9,164 bases of DNA from CAXSEF01 sp964236535 (GCA_964236535.1 CAXSEF010000113.1:1-9164); one strand, 5' to 3'; positions 1 to 6,296 are shown, counted from the first letter of the stretch. Made by a program: numbers and translations. Notes: generated by a model not told the origin, from the letters alone.

Positions 1-389
1 TGCTGCACCATGGTCGACCTGTCGCTACGCTTGCTGCACCCCGCAACTTTCGCAAGCTGCACCAAACAAATCAAAGATACCCCTGCTTAGAACTCTCGAT
101 GGCAAAATGGTTCCGGACCAGGGCGACTTCGCTGAGTTAGGGCATTCCGCTCTCGACGGTTTGAGAGGCACTGGCGGCGATTGAAGCCATCGAGGCAAAA
201 AGTAAAGTCGGCCCAATCTGACCAGTTTCAGACGCCGCCACCGACGCGCCGAAATCCCGATCCGCTTCCGCCGCCAGCAACACCGCTGAAGCTATCCTGC
301 CGAGTTCGCTGTAATCACCGGTTTTGACATACTATTTAGGGAGATCCTGCCGTGGTAAGATCCACGATGCATGCCTTTCCCTTGGGAAT
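1..389. other. Geneless stretch downstream of tRNA-Lys
   Basis: I see no recognisable gene here. Reading frames on both strands are short and match no family I know. The best is a minus-strand frame at about 137-312 with ordinary-looking composition but no good ATG start or ribosome binding site. It could be the relic of a lost gene. The octamer GCTGCACC occurs three times near the left edge (2-9, 33-40, 56-63). Base composition is visibly less GC-rich than the rest of the window. Being 3' of a tRNA, this is a classical place for integrated DNA, but no integrase or duplicated tRNA end is visible. Confidence 0.5.
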
Positions 390-465
<76 letters not shown>

Positions 466-490
466 GACGGTCAGGCATTGCGGAAGCAGG

Positions 491-518
491 CGTATAACAG
501 TGGGTCGCAGGTTTGCAA
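491..518 (-). promoter_or_regulatory. Probable sigma-70 promoter of tRNA-Lys
   Basis: On the minus strand TTGCAA (518-513, -35-like, 4 of 6 consensus) and TATACG (496-491, -10-like, 4 of 6) are separated by 16 bases. The expected start is about 20 nt upstream of the mature tRNA 5' end at 465, which is normal for a tRNA leader. The A/T-rich hexamers stand out from the GC-rich surroundings. This is inferred from position and consensus only. Confidence 0.45.
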
Positions 519-629
519 AGAGGCATCGCAAGCCGATCGCCGTAACACCGGCTGGAATCTGACCGGCCAGCTCAAGCCGCCTGAAACAGGATAGGCGATC
601 CGGGTACAACGCATTACTGCAGACGCACA

Positions 630-1430
630 ATGAACCCCTTTCCTTTGCCTGATGGCGACGCGACATCCCCGGTTCCAGCAAGATGGACGGTTCATCGATA
701 CGTCGTGCTGGCGTCGACCAGTGACAAAGCCCGCGAGCTCGCGCTGCAGGGTGCAGCCGAGGGCAGCGTGGTGTTGGCCCAAAGGCAGACTGCCGGCCGC
801 GGACGACGAGGCCGCCATTGGAGCAGCCCGGCGGGCAACTTGCACATGACGGTCGTGCTGCGCGACGTCGGATCGAACGCGCCAGAACTTGGCTTCGTCG
901 CCGCGCTCGCGGTGGCGGAAGCGGTTGAGGAGGTTCTGGTGAACGCGCCGACTCAGCGTTCGAGAGCCCTGCTCTCCACAACGGGGCACCAGGCTCGGCT
1001 GAAATGGCCGAACGATGTGCTGGTCGGCGGCGCGAAGCTTGCCGGATTGCTGCTGGAGATCGAGGATACCCCATCAGGACTCACTCTACTGCTCGGGATC
1101 GGCGTCAACCTGCGGCACGCTCCGGAAGACGCGGGCTGTGCGGCGACATCGCTGCACGTCGTCGGCGGCGAAGTCGCCCCTGAGGCGATGCTGGCGCTGG
1201 TTCTGAACCGGCTTGGCTGGTGGCTGGACACTTGGCGCAGTCAGGGCTTCGGCGTAGTGCGCACATCGTGGCTGGCGCGGGGACACCGTCCCGGTGATCT
1301 GCTTCGGCTGAACGGCCCGGACAGTCAGGTCGACGCGGCGTTCGTGGACCTCGACACGGATGGCGCGTTGCTGGCACAAGTGGGAGGCGTGATCCGCCGA
1401 TACTGCGCTGTGGAAATTCTCGCTGTCTGA
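630..1430 (+). CDS. birA: Biotin--[acetyl-CoA-carboxylase] ligase (monofunctional BirA)
   Basis: The 266-residue product should activate biotin with ATP to biotinoyl-AMP and transfer it to the biotin-acceptor lysine of acetyl-CoA carboxylase and related carboxylases in the cytoplasm. Visible family signatures are ASTSDKA (28-34), the adenylate-binding GRGRRGRHWSSP (56-67), KWPNDV (125-130), KLAGLLLE (136-143) with the conserved lysine K136, and GIGVN (156-160). A C-terminal part (about 215-266) fits the small SH3-like domain. No N-terminal helix-turn-helix is present, so it is a group I ligase and not the biotin-operon repressor. About 15 extra residues precede KWPNDV compared with compact homologues. 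No clear Shine-Dalgarno precedes the ATG. In relatives birA is often near nuo or coaX genes (from memory); here it stands alone between a tRNA and decayed mobile DNA. Confidence 0.95.
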   Translation: MNPFPLPDGDATSPVPARWTVHRYVVLASTSDKARELALQGAAEGSVVLAQRQTAGRGRRGRHWSSPAGNLHMTVVLRDVGSNAPELGFVAALAVAEAVEEVLVNAPTQRSRALLSTTGHQARLKWPNDVLVGGAKLAGLLLEIEDTPSGLTLLLGIGVNLRHAPEDAGCAATSLHVVGGEVAPEAMLALVLNRLGWWLDTWRSQGFGVVRTSWLARGHRPGDLLRLNGPDSQVDAAFVDLDTDGALLAQVGGVIRRYCAVEILAV

Positions 1431-1504
1431 CATCCGCGCCTTGTGCATTGCCGGACACGTCTTGGGCGATCACGACCGGTGCGGGCACCGCGGCACTCAC
1501 CGGG

Positions 1505-1820
1505 AAGCCGTTGATATATCAGGCCGTCGAGACAACTTCGCCGGAGCAGGTTCGCCGGAGCAGGACTGAGATCGCGACGAGCTAGCCCGCGTAGTTGGCC
1601 AGAAGCCTGCCGGACTACTGGGAGGGAGGCCTCATTCTGGGTCTCGACAGCTCCACCGTCGGCACCCTTGTCGAGCGCACGGCACGGTTCACGATGCTGT
1701 TGCGCCGCCGCCGATGCCTGATCACGTCGACGGTCCACGTGAAAATAACGGCTTCGCGCTCGCCGGCACGGCGCTGCGGTGGTGCGCGACGCGGTCGCGC
1801 ACCAGATCACGACCTTGCCA
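1505..1820 (+). pseudogene. Decayed IS30-family transposase fragment
   Basis: An internal part of an IS30-type transposase is readable by joining three frames. Frame one gives PLIYQAV (from about 1508), then an S-x-P-A-x-L-A-R-like stretch carrying in-frame TAG stops at 1583-1585 and 1592-1594, then LPDYWEGGLILGLDSSTVG and LVERTARFTMLL (1607-1699). A second frame (from 1714) gives MPDHVDGPRENNGFALAG. A third (1767-1820) gives HGAAVVRDAVAHQITTLP. These align in order with IS30 motifs (ETIYQA, ISERPAE, PGHWEGDLI, TLVERTTRF, GHGAEAVRDAI, ITTLP). The usual WEGD aspartate, one of the DDE catalytic residues, reads WEGG here. The N-terminal DNA-binding part and the C-terminal catalytic part are absent. 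No terminal inverted repeats were found. It is certainly non-functional. Confidence 0.85.
1537..1564. repeat. 14-bp perfect tandem duplication
   Basis: TTCGCCGGAGCAGG occurs twice back to back (1537-1550 and 1551-1564) inside the decayed IS30 fragment. A 14-bp duplication is not a multiple of three, so it shifts the frame. It looks like a replication-slippage scar from the decay. Confidence 0.85.
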
Positions 1821-1852
1821 GGGCACCGACACCAAGCCTCTCATGCCGGGCG

Positions 1853-2249
1853 AGCATTGTCGCAGGCAGCCAATCCTCCACCTGGTGCCGAACGGAAGAC
1901 GGGCTGCTGATCGAGGCGTCGGTGGCGCCAACCGGCGTCGAGCACGTTCGGGTCGGTCAACATGTGATATGAACATGCGGCTGACCGTTCACAAAGCGCA
2001 ATGGTCGCCGGTGCTGACCGGACGGCTGGTCTGTATTGCGGTAGGCCAATACTCGATCCGCACGGGCAGCCGGTGTTCCCGGCCCGGGCAGCAGCGCTTA
2101 ATCTGGAGGCGGTGCGCGGGCTGGGTGGGGTGGCGGTGTATGCCGGGATGCCGGCCGACGTTCCGATCATCGTGGGCGAACGATCGGTTCTAGACCTCCT
2201 GACTTCACCGATCCGCGAGAACCTGCGCCAGGGGACGCACGAGGAGTAG
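1853..2249 (+). pseudogene. Decayed C-terminal remnant of a HlyD/PrtE-type type I secretion adaptor
   Basis: The C-terminal third of a periplasmic membrane-fusion protein is visible across several frameshifts. SIVAG (1853-1867) is followed in the next frame by QPILHLVP (1867-1890), then back to TEDGLLIEASVAPTGVEHVRVGQ (1892-1960), then MRLTVHKAQWSPVLTGRLV (about 1975-2031), and finally a frame ending GLGGVAVYAGMPADVP, IIVGERSVLDLLTSPI and RENLRQ before the TAG at 2247-2249. This order matches HlyD-family proteins (G-QPIL-IVP, D-L-IEA-V-P-DI--V-VGQ, VRLTA, PVLTG, YPGMPAEV-I-TGERT-LDYLLSPL). An intact protein would be roughly 400 or more residues; about 130 remain. The ABC transporter and outer-membrane partners are not in the window. 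The IS30 remnant abuts it on the left and probably truncated it. At least four frame changes rule out a sequencing slip. Confidence 0.85.
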
Positions 2250-2315
2250 TCCGCGGGTTGCGAGCCGGGAAGCCGGGATCAGGTGCGGCAGCCGGGTTGG
2301 CGCAGGCGGTGCATG

Positions 2316-2609
2316 CTACTGCGGGATTCCGCTTCCGATGCCGCCGGCACCCATCGCGGTGCCGCTCTGGCTCATGCCTTGGCCAATGCCCTGGTCCATG
2401 TCGGAGGTGGCGGAGACGCCGCTACCGACCGATTGCATCATCATCCCGTTGGTCTGCATCGACCCCGGCGCGCCGACGACCCCGGTCGTCGTCCCGATCG
2501 AGGGCGCGGACGCATCGGTGCCGCCCGAGACGCAGCTTGCGAGTGCCAGCAGACTCAGTGCCGCCGCCATCCTGAACCCCGCCTTCGTGACACCTGCGTT
2601 CATGACCAT
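2316..2609 (-). CDS. Small Met/Gly/Ser-rich lipoprotein, function unknown
   Basis: The 97-residue product has a lipoprotein signal: K9 and R13, hydrophobic stretch 14-24, then lipobox L23-A24-S25 before Cys26, so it is probably lipidated and membrane-anchored. The mature part (about 72 residues) is low in complexity, rich in Gly, Ser, Thr and Met, and lacks aromatic residues. Seven methionines lie between 51 and 86, including a run of three (56-58). Repeated GxG and SG pairs suggest a flexible, unstructured protein. The ATG at 2609 is chosen because GGAGG (2621-2617 on this strand) sits 7 nt upstream; the alternative ATG at 2603 is too far. It is divergent from the AI-2E-family gene, with the assembly gap between them. 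I do not recognise the family. Codon choice and the lipobox make it a credible gene. Confidence 0.7.
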   Translation of the reverse strand: MVMNAGVTKAGFRMAAALSLLALASCVSGGTDASAPSIGTTTGVVGAPGSMQTNGMMMQSVGSGVSATSDMDQGIGQGMSQSGTAMGAGGIGSGIPQ

Positions 2610-2616
2610 TACCGTG

Positions 2617-2621
2617 CCTCC
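2617..2621 (-). promoter_or_regulatory. Ribosome binding site of the small lipoprotein
   Basis: GGAGG on the minus strand, 7 nt before the ATG at 2609. It decides between the ATGs at 2609 and 2603. It is one of the two clearest Shine-Dalgarno sites in the window. Confidence 0.7.
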
Positions 2622-2682
2622 GCATTCGGTGACCTCAACGCGGTGCAGCGCGCGGGTTGCGCGCCGGCTACGGCGCGGTGGA

Positions 2683-2782
2683 NNNNNNNNNNNNNNNNNN
2701 NNNNNNNNNNNNNNNNNNNNNNNNNNNNNNNNNNNNNNNNNNNNNNNNNNNNNNNNNNNNNNNNNNNNNNNNNNNNNNNNNN
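2683..2782. other. Assembly gap of exactly 100 N
   Basis: Exactly one hundred undetermined bases, the usual scaffolding placeholder, so the true distance is unknown. The left flank ends GGTGGA and the right flank begins GGTGGA, so the two contigs may really touch or overlap. The gap lies in the divergent intergenic region, so promoters of both flanking genes may be hidden. Apparent reading frames across it are meaningless. Confidence 0.98.
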
Positions 2783-2843
2783 GGTGGATGGACGGGGGGC
2801 TGCGGACGCGACACCATGTGTGGCTGCCGCAGGAATGACCGCC

Positions 2844-3917
2844 ATGGACCTTGACCCCTCTGCCTTCGCGCCGGCGGCGACCACCTCGCAGCGGATCGCG
2901 CGCGGCGTGCTCGCGGGTGGGCTGGTCCTGCTCGGGCTGTGGACGCTGCACAGCTTCCTCACCGCGCTGGTGTGGGCGGCGATCCTCGCGGTGGCGATCT
3001 GGCCGCTATACCGGCGCGCGCAGCGGCGCTGGCCGGCGCGCGGGCACAACATAGCGGTGCCGCTGGCCTTCACCACCGCAGTGGCGCTGGTGTTCGTCGT
3101 CCCGCTGGTGCTCGCGGGCGTCCAGGTGGGCGCGGACGCGCACGGCATCATCGCTTGGCTGAACGACGCGCGGACGCACGGCATCCCGGTGCCAGCGGTT
3201 ATCGGCAAGCTGCCGGCCGGCCAGCACCAGGCAGCAGCGTGGTGGCAGCAGAACCTCTCCGACCCGGACGGAGCGCAGGCGCTGCTGGGGCGGGGCACGC
3301 GCGGCGCGATGTCGGTCGGCCGCGAGTTCGGCAGTCTCGTCGCGCACCGTTTCGTGGTGTTCGGCTTCACCCTGCTGACGCTGTTCTTCCTGTTCCGCGA
3401 CGGGCCGGCGGTGTCGCAGCAGATGCTGGTGGCGAGCCGGCAGGCCTTCGGTCCGCGCGGTGAGCGACTGGGGCGGCAGGTGATCGCCTCGGTGCACGGC
3501 ACGGTGGACGGGCTGGTGCTGGTTGGGCTCGGTGAGGGGGTGTTGCTGGGCATCGCCTACGCGTTGGCCGACGTGCCGCACCCGACGCTGTTTGGGGCGG
3601 CAACCGCGATTGCCGCGATGATCCCGTTCGGTGCCGCGGTCGTGTTCGGCGCCGCGGCGCTGCTGCTGCTGGTGCAGGGCTCGGCGGTGGCGGCCGGCGT
3701 CATCATCGTGCTCGGCTTCATCGTCACCTTCATCGCCGACCACTTCGTGCGCCCGACGCTGATCGGCGGCGCAACCCGGCTGCCGTTTCTCTGGGTGCTG
3801 CTGGGCATCCTGGGCGGGGTCGAGACCTGGGGTCTCCTGGGGCTGTTCCTTGGGCCCGCAATCATGTCCGCGCTGATCATGCTGTGGCGCGAGGCCACGG
3901 CGCCTGACGGGGCGTGA
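2844..3917 (+). CDS. AI-2E / TqsA / PerM family transporter
   Basis: The 357-residue inner-membrane protein belongs to the AI-2E transporter (UPF0118) family, whose characterised members export the quorum signal AI-2 or act as ion/H+ antiporters; the substrate here is unknown. Hydrophobic segments follow the family pattern: a closely spaced pair at 21-53, one at about 66-92, a soluble loop (about 95-165), one at about 170-186, then a cluster to the end. The family hallmarks DHFVRPTLIGG (299-309) and the following RLPFLWVLLGILGG and GLLGLFLGPA stretches are intact. Length fits the usual 340-370. The ATG at 2844 is preferred because AGGA (2831-2834) lies 9 nt before it; the in-frame ATG at 2835 is too close. 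Any upstream extension would pass through the N gap and is rejected. Neither luxS nor lsr genes are nearby. Confidence 0.92.
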   Translation: MDLDPSAFAPAATTSQRIARGVLAGGLVLLGLWTLHSFLTALVWAAILAVAIWPLYRRAQRRWPARGHNIAVPLAFTTAVALVFVVPLVLAGVQVGADAHGIIAWLNDARTHGIPVPAVIGKLPAGQHQAAAWWQQNLSDPDGAQALLGRGTRGAMSVGREFGSLVAHRFVVFGFTLLTLFFLFRDGPAVSQQMLVASRQAFGPRGERLGRQVIASVHGTVDGLVLVGLGEGVLLGIAYALADVPHPTLFGAATAIAAMIPFGAAVVFGAAALLLLVQGSAVAAGVIIVLGFIVTFIADHFVRPTLIGGATRLPFLWVLLGILGGVETWGLLGLFLGPAIMSALIMLWREATAPDGA

Positions 3918-4252
3918 ACCCGGCGGCGCCGTCAGCGTGGAGATGGTCATGGCCGCGCAGGACACTGCAGACGGAAAGCTCGCGCCGCCGTCCATTAAGG
4001 ACATCGCGGCAGCGTTCTGCCCATATCCGCCATCCATCAGACAGCGGCATCGCCCGATCCGCCGGCTGCTGGATGATCGAACATCTGAAAGCGGGTTTTG
4101 CCACCCGGGATGCGCCCAGGGCCGTCTGATCTCGCCCTCTGGGAGGCGGGCCCTGATCAGGCGGCGGTACCAGGAGCCCTGCCCCTCCTTCAAGACGGGA
4201 GATCCCGCCAGAAGTCGAACCTCTGCCCTCCCAAATGCTCAGGACAACGGCT

Positions 4253-4274
4253 GCCAAAGGGTTCGCCTTTTGGC
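4253..4274. terminator. Strong hairpin with UUCG loop between convergent genes
   Basis: GCCAAAGGG-TTCG-CCTTTTGGC forms a 9-bp stem (one G-U pair) closed on a TTCG tetraloop. It lies 90 nt beyond the sedolisin stop at 4365 and about 335 nt beyond the AI-2E-family stop at 3917. No T-run follows on either strand, so intrinsic termination is uncertain; it may instead act as an RNA 3'-end stabiliser. It is also the core of repeat copy A. Confidence 0.45.
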
Positions 4275-4360
4275 AGGTCTGGGCGTACCCGCTCAAGGTT
4301 CCGAGGGCCCGCCTGGGCGGTTGAACACGGGCAGGGGGAGAGCCCTGGCTTGCTTGCCTT
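4253..4360 (-). repeat. Dispersed hairpin repeat, copy A (split copy)
   Basis: Read on the minus strand this copy starts right behind the sedolisin stop codon with AGGCAAGCAAGCCAGGGCT, is interrupted by about 45 unrelated bases, then continues with GCCCAGACCTGCCAAAAGG and the hairpin at 4274-4253. The order matches copies B and C. The interruption makes this the most diverged of the clear copies. Confidence 0.6.
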
Positions 4361-4364
4361 TAGC

Positions 4365-5939
4365 TCAGGACGTCGCCGTCGTCCCCTTCAGCACCGCCAA
4401 CACCTGTGCGCCCTTCGGGCTGCCGAGCCCGGTCACCGGGTCCCAGCCCGGCGTGCAGCTGTAGCCGTTGTTGTTGCCGCTGGTGATGTCGCTCAGCGCC
4501 GTCGGATGGGCATAGAGCACCGGGTTGACGAAGCCGACCTTGCGCCCGGCCGCCTGGTTGACCAGCGCGATCAGCCCCGCCCACAGCGGCGCCACCGCAC
4601 TGGTGCCGCCGATCACCGTCGCCTCGCCGTCCACGCTCACGTCGTAGCCGGTCCCGGGGTCCGCATCGCCGGAGACGTCCGGCACCCCACGCCCGGTCTC
4701 GCTGTTCCCGGCCTGCCAGGACGGCCGGGTGAACTGGGTGCTGTAGCCGCCGCCGCTCGCGCCGCCGCTTGCACCGTCGTTCCAGGCGACCTCGGCGCCG
4801 GTCTTCGGCAGGCTGGTGCCGCCGCAGCCCAGCACGTGCGGGCTCGATGCCGGGAAGTCCACCGTCAGCGTGGCCGCCGCGGCCTTCTTGTGGTGGCTGC
4901 GTGGCTTGCTCGCCTCGTCGCCGCTTTCCTCCCTGCCGGACGAACCGTCGCTGGCCGGCATGTCGGACGCCCCGTTGTCGCCCGAGGCCACGCACACCGT
5001 GATCCCCAGCCCGCCCGCGGTCTGGAACAGCTGGTCCATCGCGTCCATGTCCTGCGCTGCCCAGCCGGTTTCCGGGCCGCCCCAGCTGATCGAGACCACT
5101 GAGACCGCACGCTCGGTGTCGTGCACGGCAGCCGTGATCGCGTCGAGGAAGCCGCTGCCCTGGTTCGGCCCGAAATATACCGCGAGGTCGGCCGCCGGCG
5201 CCACCGAGCCCGCGACCTCGATGTCGAGCTGCACCTCGCCGTCCGGGCCGCTGGGGTCGCCCGGCGTGTTCGCCAGCCCGTCCACCGGCACCGCCACGAG
5301 CGTCCCGGTGCGGTGCACGCCGTTTGCCTTGAAGTAGGCCGTCATCTGCGCCGGCTCGAAGCCGCCGCCCAGCTCGATCAGCGCGATGACCTGCCCGGCC
5401 CCGGTGCCGGCGGGAAAGCCGTAGCGCGCCGCCACCGCCGTCGGGGCATAGGAGGTCGCGGCCGCGGCGGCCCGCGCCCGGCGGCGGAAATGCGGCTGCG
5501 CCACCGGCCGCTGGTCGAAGCCCATCACCGCCACCACCTCGCTGGCCAGCTCGGTGGGCACGCTCAGCTGGCCGCTGCGGGCGATGAACTCGCGTCCGTC
5601 CTGCTCGTAGACGCCGAGCGCCTCCGGCGTGAACGCGCTGCCGGCCTGGGCATAGGTGCCGGCGAGCACCACACGGTGGCTCGCCGCGTCCGCCTGCACC
5701 ACCCGCAGGCCGTGGCTCTGCGCGTAGGCGACCAGCGCGTCCACGCTGGCCTGGCGGGTGCCGTGCCGCCGGCCGAAGTCGACGCGGCTCAGCACCGGAC
5801 CGGCCGGCTCGATCGCCGTCTGCGGCCGCAACACCACCGTCAGCTGGATCGGTGCCGCGCCGTCGACGTCGCGCAGCCGAGTGCCTTCCGGCCCGGTCCT
5901 GAAGCTGCGGGGGAAGACCTGGAGGCGGTGCTGCGTCAT
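4365..5939 (-). CDS. Sedolisin (family S53) serine-carboxyl peptidase, kumamolisin-like
   Basis: The 524-residue precursor is predicted to be an acid-active endopeptidase. Residues 1 to about 155 are the pro-kumamolisin activation domain and the peptidase begins near 160. The catalytic set is complete: Glu235 and Asp239 in GEVQLDIEV, Asp321 in ASGDNGAS (oxyanion), and nucleophile Ser447 in GGTSAVAP. The Glu-to-Asp321 spacing of 86 equals that of kumamolisin (E78/D164). The Ca2+ site near the C terminus is present (Asp484-Ile485, GWD to Asp500). A charged, Lys/Glu/His-containing insertion (about 333-356) between Asp321 and VDFPASS is absent from kumamolisin. No classical signal peptide is seen. 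ATG 5939 is chosen: it starts the conserved prodomain and has AAAGGG 5 nt upstream. The frame stays open upstream to 6155 but only through repeat DNA. Its 3' end abuts repeat copy A. Confidence 0.95.
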   Translation of the reverse strand: MTQHRLQVFPRSFRTGPEGTRLRDVDGAAPIQLTVVLRPQTAIEPAGPVLSRVDFGRRHGTRQASVDALVAYAQSHGLRVVQADAASHRVVLAGTYAQAGSAFTPEALGVYEQDGREFIARSGQLSVPTELASEVVAVMGFDQRPVAQPHFRRRARAAAAATSYAPTAVAARYGFPAGTGAGQVIALIELGGGFEPAQMTAYFKANGVHRTGTLVAVPVDGLANTPGDPSGPDGEVQLDIEVAGSVAPAADLAVYFGPNQGSGFLDAITAAVHDTERAVSVVSISWGGPETGWAAQDMDAMDQLFQTAGGLGITVCVASGDNGASDMPASDGSSGREESGDEASKPRSHHKKAAAATLTVDFPASSPHVLGCGGTSLPKTGAEVAWNDGASGGASGGGYSTQFTRPSWQAGNSETGRGVPDVSGDADPGTGYDVSVDGEATVIGGTSAVAPLWAGLIALVNQAAGRKVGFVNPVLYAHPTALSDITSGNNNGYSCTPGWDPVTGLGSPKGAQVLAVLKGTTATS

Positions 5940-6099
5940 CGAAACCCTTTGCTCTGGGGCCCGGCGGAACCCGGCCGGGCTTGTGGCCGCCACGATGGCG
6001 CGCCGGGACCGCTCGGGGCAAGCAAGGCCGGCAGCGGGTCGGGTCTTGGTCTGGGAGCGAGCGGGACCGCGGGCTGCTCGATTGGCGTCAGGAAGAAGC

Positions 6100-6153
6100 A
6101 GGCAAGGCTGGGCTCTGCCCAGACCTGCCAAAGGCCGGGGGCCCTTGGAAACC
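6100..6153 (+). repeat. Dispersed hairpin repeat, copy C
   Basis: Best-preserved copy on the plus strand: AGGCAAGGCTGGGCTC, then TGCCCAGACCTGCC, then AAAGGCCGGGGGCCCTTGG, ending AAACC. It holds a small TGGGC-TCT-GCCCA hairpin and a larger CCAAAGGCC...GGCCCTTGG hairpin with one A-C mismatch. It faces copy B tail-to-tail across about 75 bases. Confidence 0.8.
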
Positions 6154-6230
6154 ATTCACTTTGGGCGGGTGGCACCTCATGCGGCAGCGCGCCGGTCAAC
6201 GGCGAGTACGCCGTCTGCCTGAACAATAGG

Positions 6231-6287
6231 GATCAAAGGGCCGCCGGCCCTTTGCGGGTCTGGGCGGAGCCCGGCCTCGCTTGCCTT
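6231..6287 (-). repeat. Dispersed hairpin repeat, copy B
   Basis: On the minus strand it starts about 10 bases after the YdcZ-like stop codon: AAGGCAAGCGAGGCCGGGCT, CCGCCCAGACCCGC, then CAAAGGGCC-ggc-GGCCCTTTG, a perfect 9-bp stem (6254-6234). No T-run follows. Its position makes it a possible transcript end for the YdcZ-like gene, and it forms an inverted pair with copy C. Confidence 0.8.
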
Positions 6288-6296
6288 CTCGACGCC

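Larger units (their letters stand above)
3918..4364. other. Intergenic region without a supported gene
   Basis: This lies between two convergent genes. Frames on both strands are short or show no family resemblance; a plus-strand frame from about 3937 (MEMVMAAQDTADGKLAPPSI...) is the longest plausible start but drifts into repeat DNA. The right half (from 4253) is a repeat copy described separately. A 10-bp perfect palindrome CCTGATCAGG lies at 4152-4161. No tRNA or promoter is convincing. Confidence 0.6.
5940..6296. other. Intergenic region with two inverted repeat copies
   Basis: This separates the starts of sedolisin transcription (to the left) from the 3' end of the YdcZ-like gene. It contains repeat copies C and B in opposite orientation and a half copy (GGCAAGCAAGGCCGG, about 6018-6032). 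No gene is supported; long open frames arise from GC-rich composition. I could not find good -35/-10 boxes for the sedolisin gene. Confidence 0.6.

Noticed and set aside
377..388. TTCCC-AA-GGGAA as a terminator for tRNA-Lys
   Set aside because: The loop is only two bases, the stem five pairs, and no T-run follows.
1714..2193. 159-residue open frame as an intact gene
   Set aside because: It mixes segments matching IS30 and HlyD with nonsense between them; the matches continue in other frames, so it is pseudogene debris.
2283..3917. A 544-residue open frame that would extend the AI-2E-family protein upstream
   Set aside because: It runs through the 100-N gap and over the opposite-strand lipoprotein gene. 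The family's normal N terminus begins at 2844 with a ribosome binding site.
3006..4193. Long minus-strand open frame opposite the AI-2E-family gene
   Set aside because: It is a GC-driven shadow: Arg/His/Gln-rich, no family motif, and opposite a well-supported membrane protein.
4203..4235. tRNA-like T arm on the minus strand (GAGGTTCGACTTC)
   Set aside because: The stem does not pair properly around a TTCGACT loop and no anticodon or acceptor stem can be placed around it.
5940..6155. 72-residue N-terminal extension of the sedolisin
   Set aside because: The extension is translated repeat DNA (copy C and a half copy), is Pro/Arg-rich and has no signal peptide. The prodomain starts at 5939.
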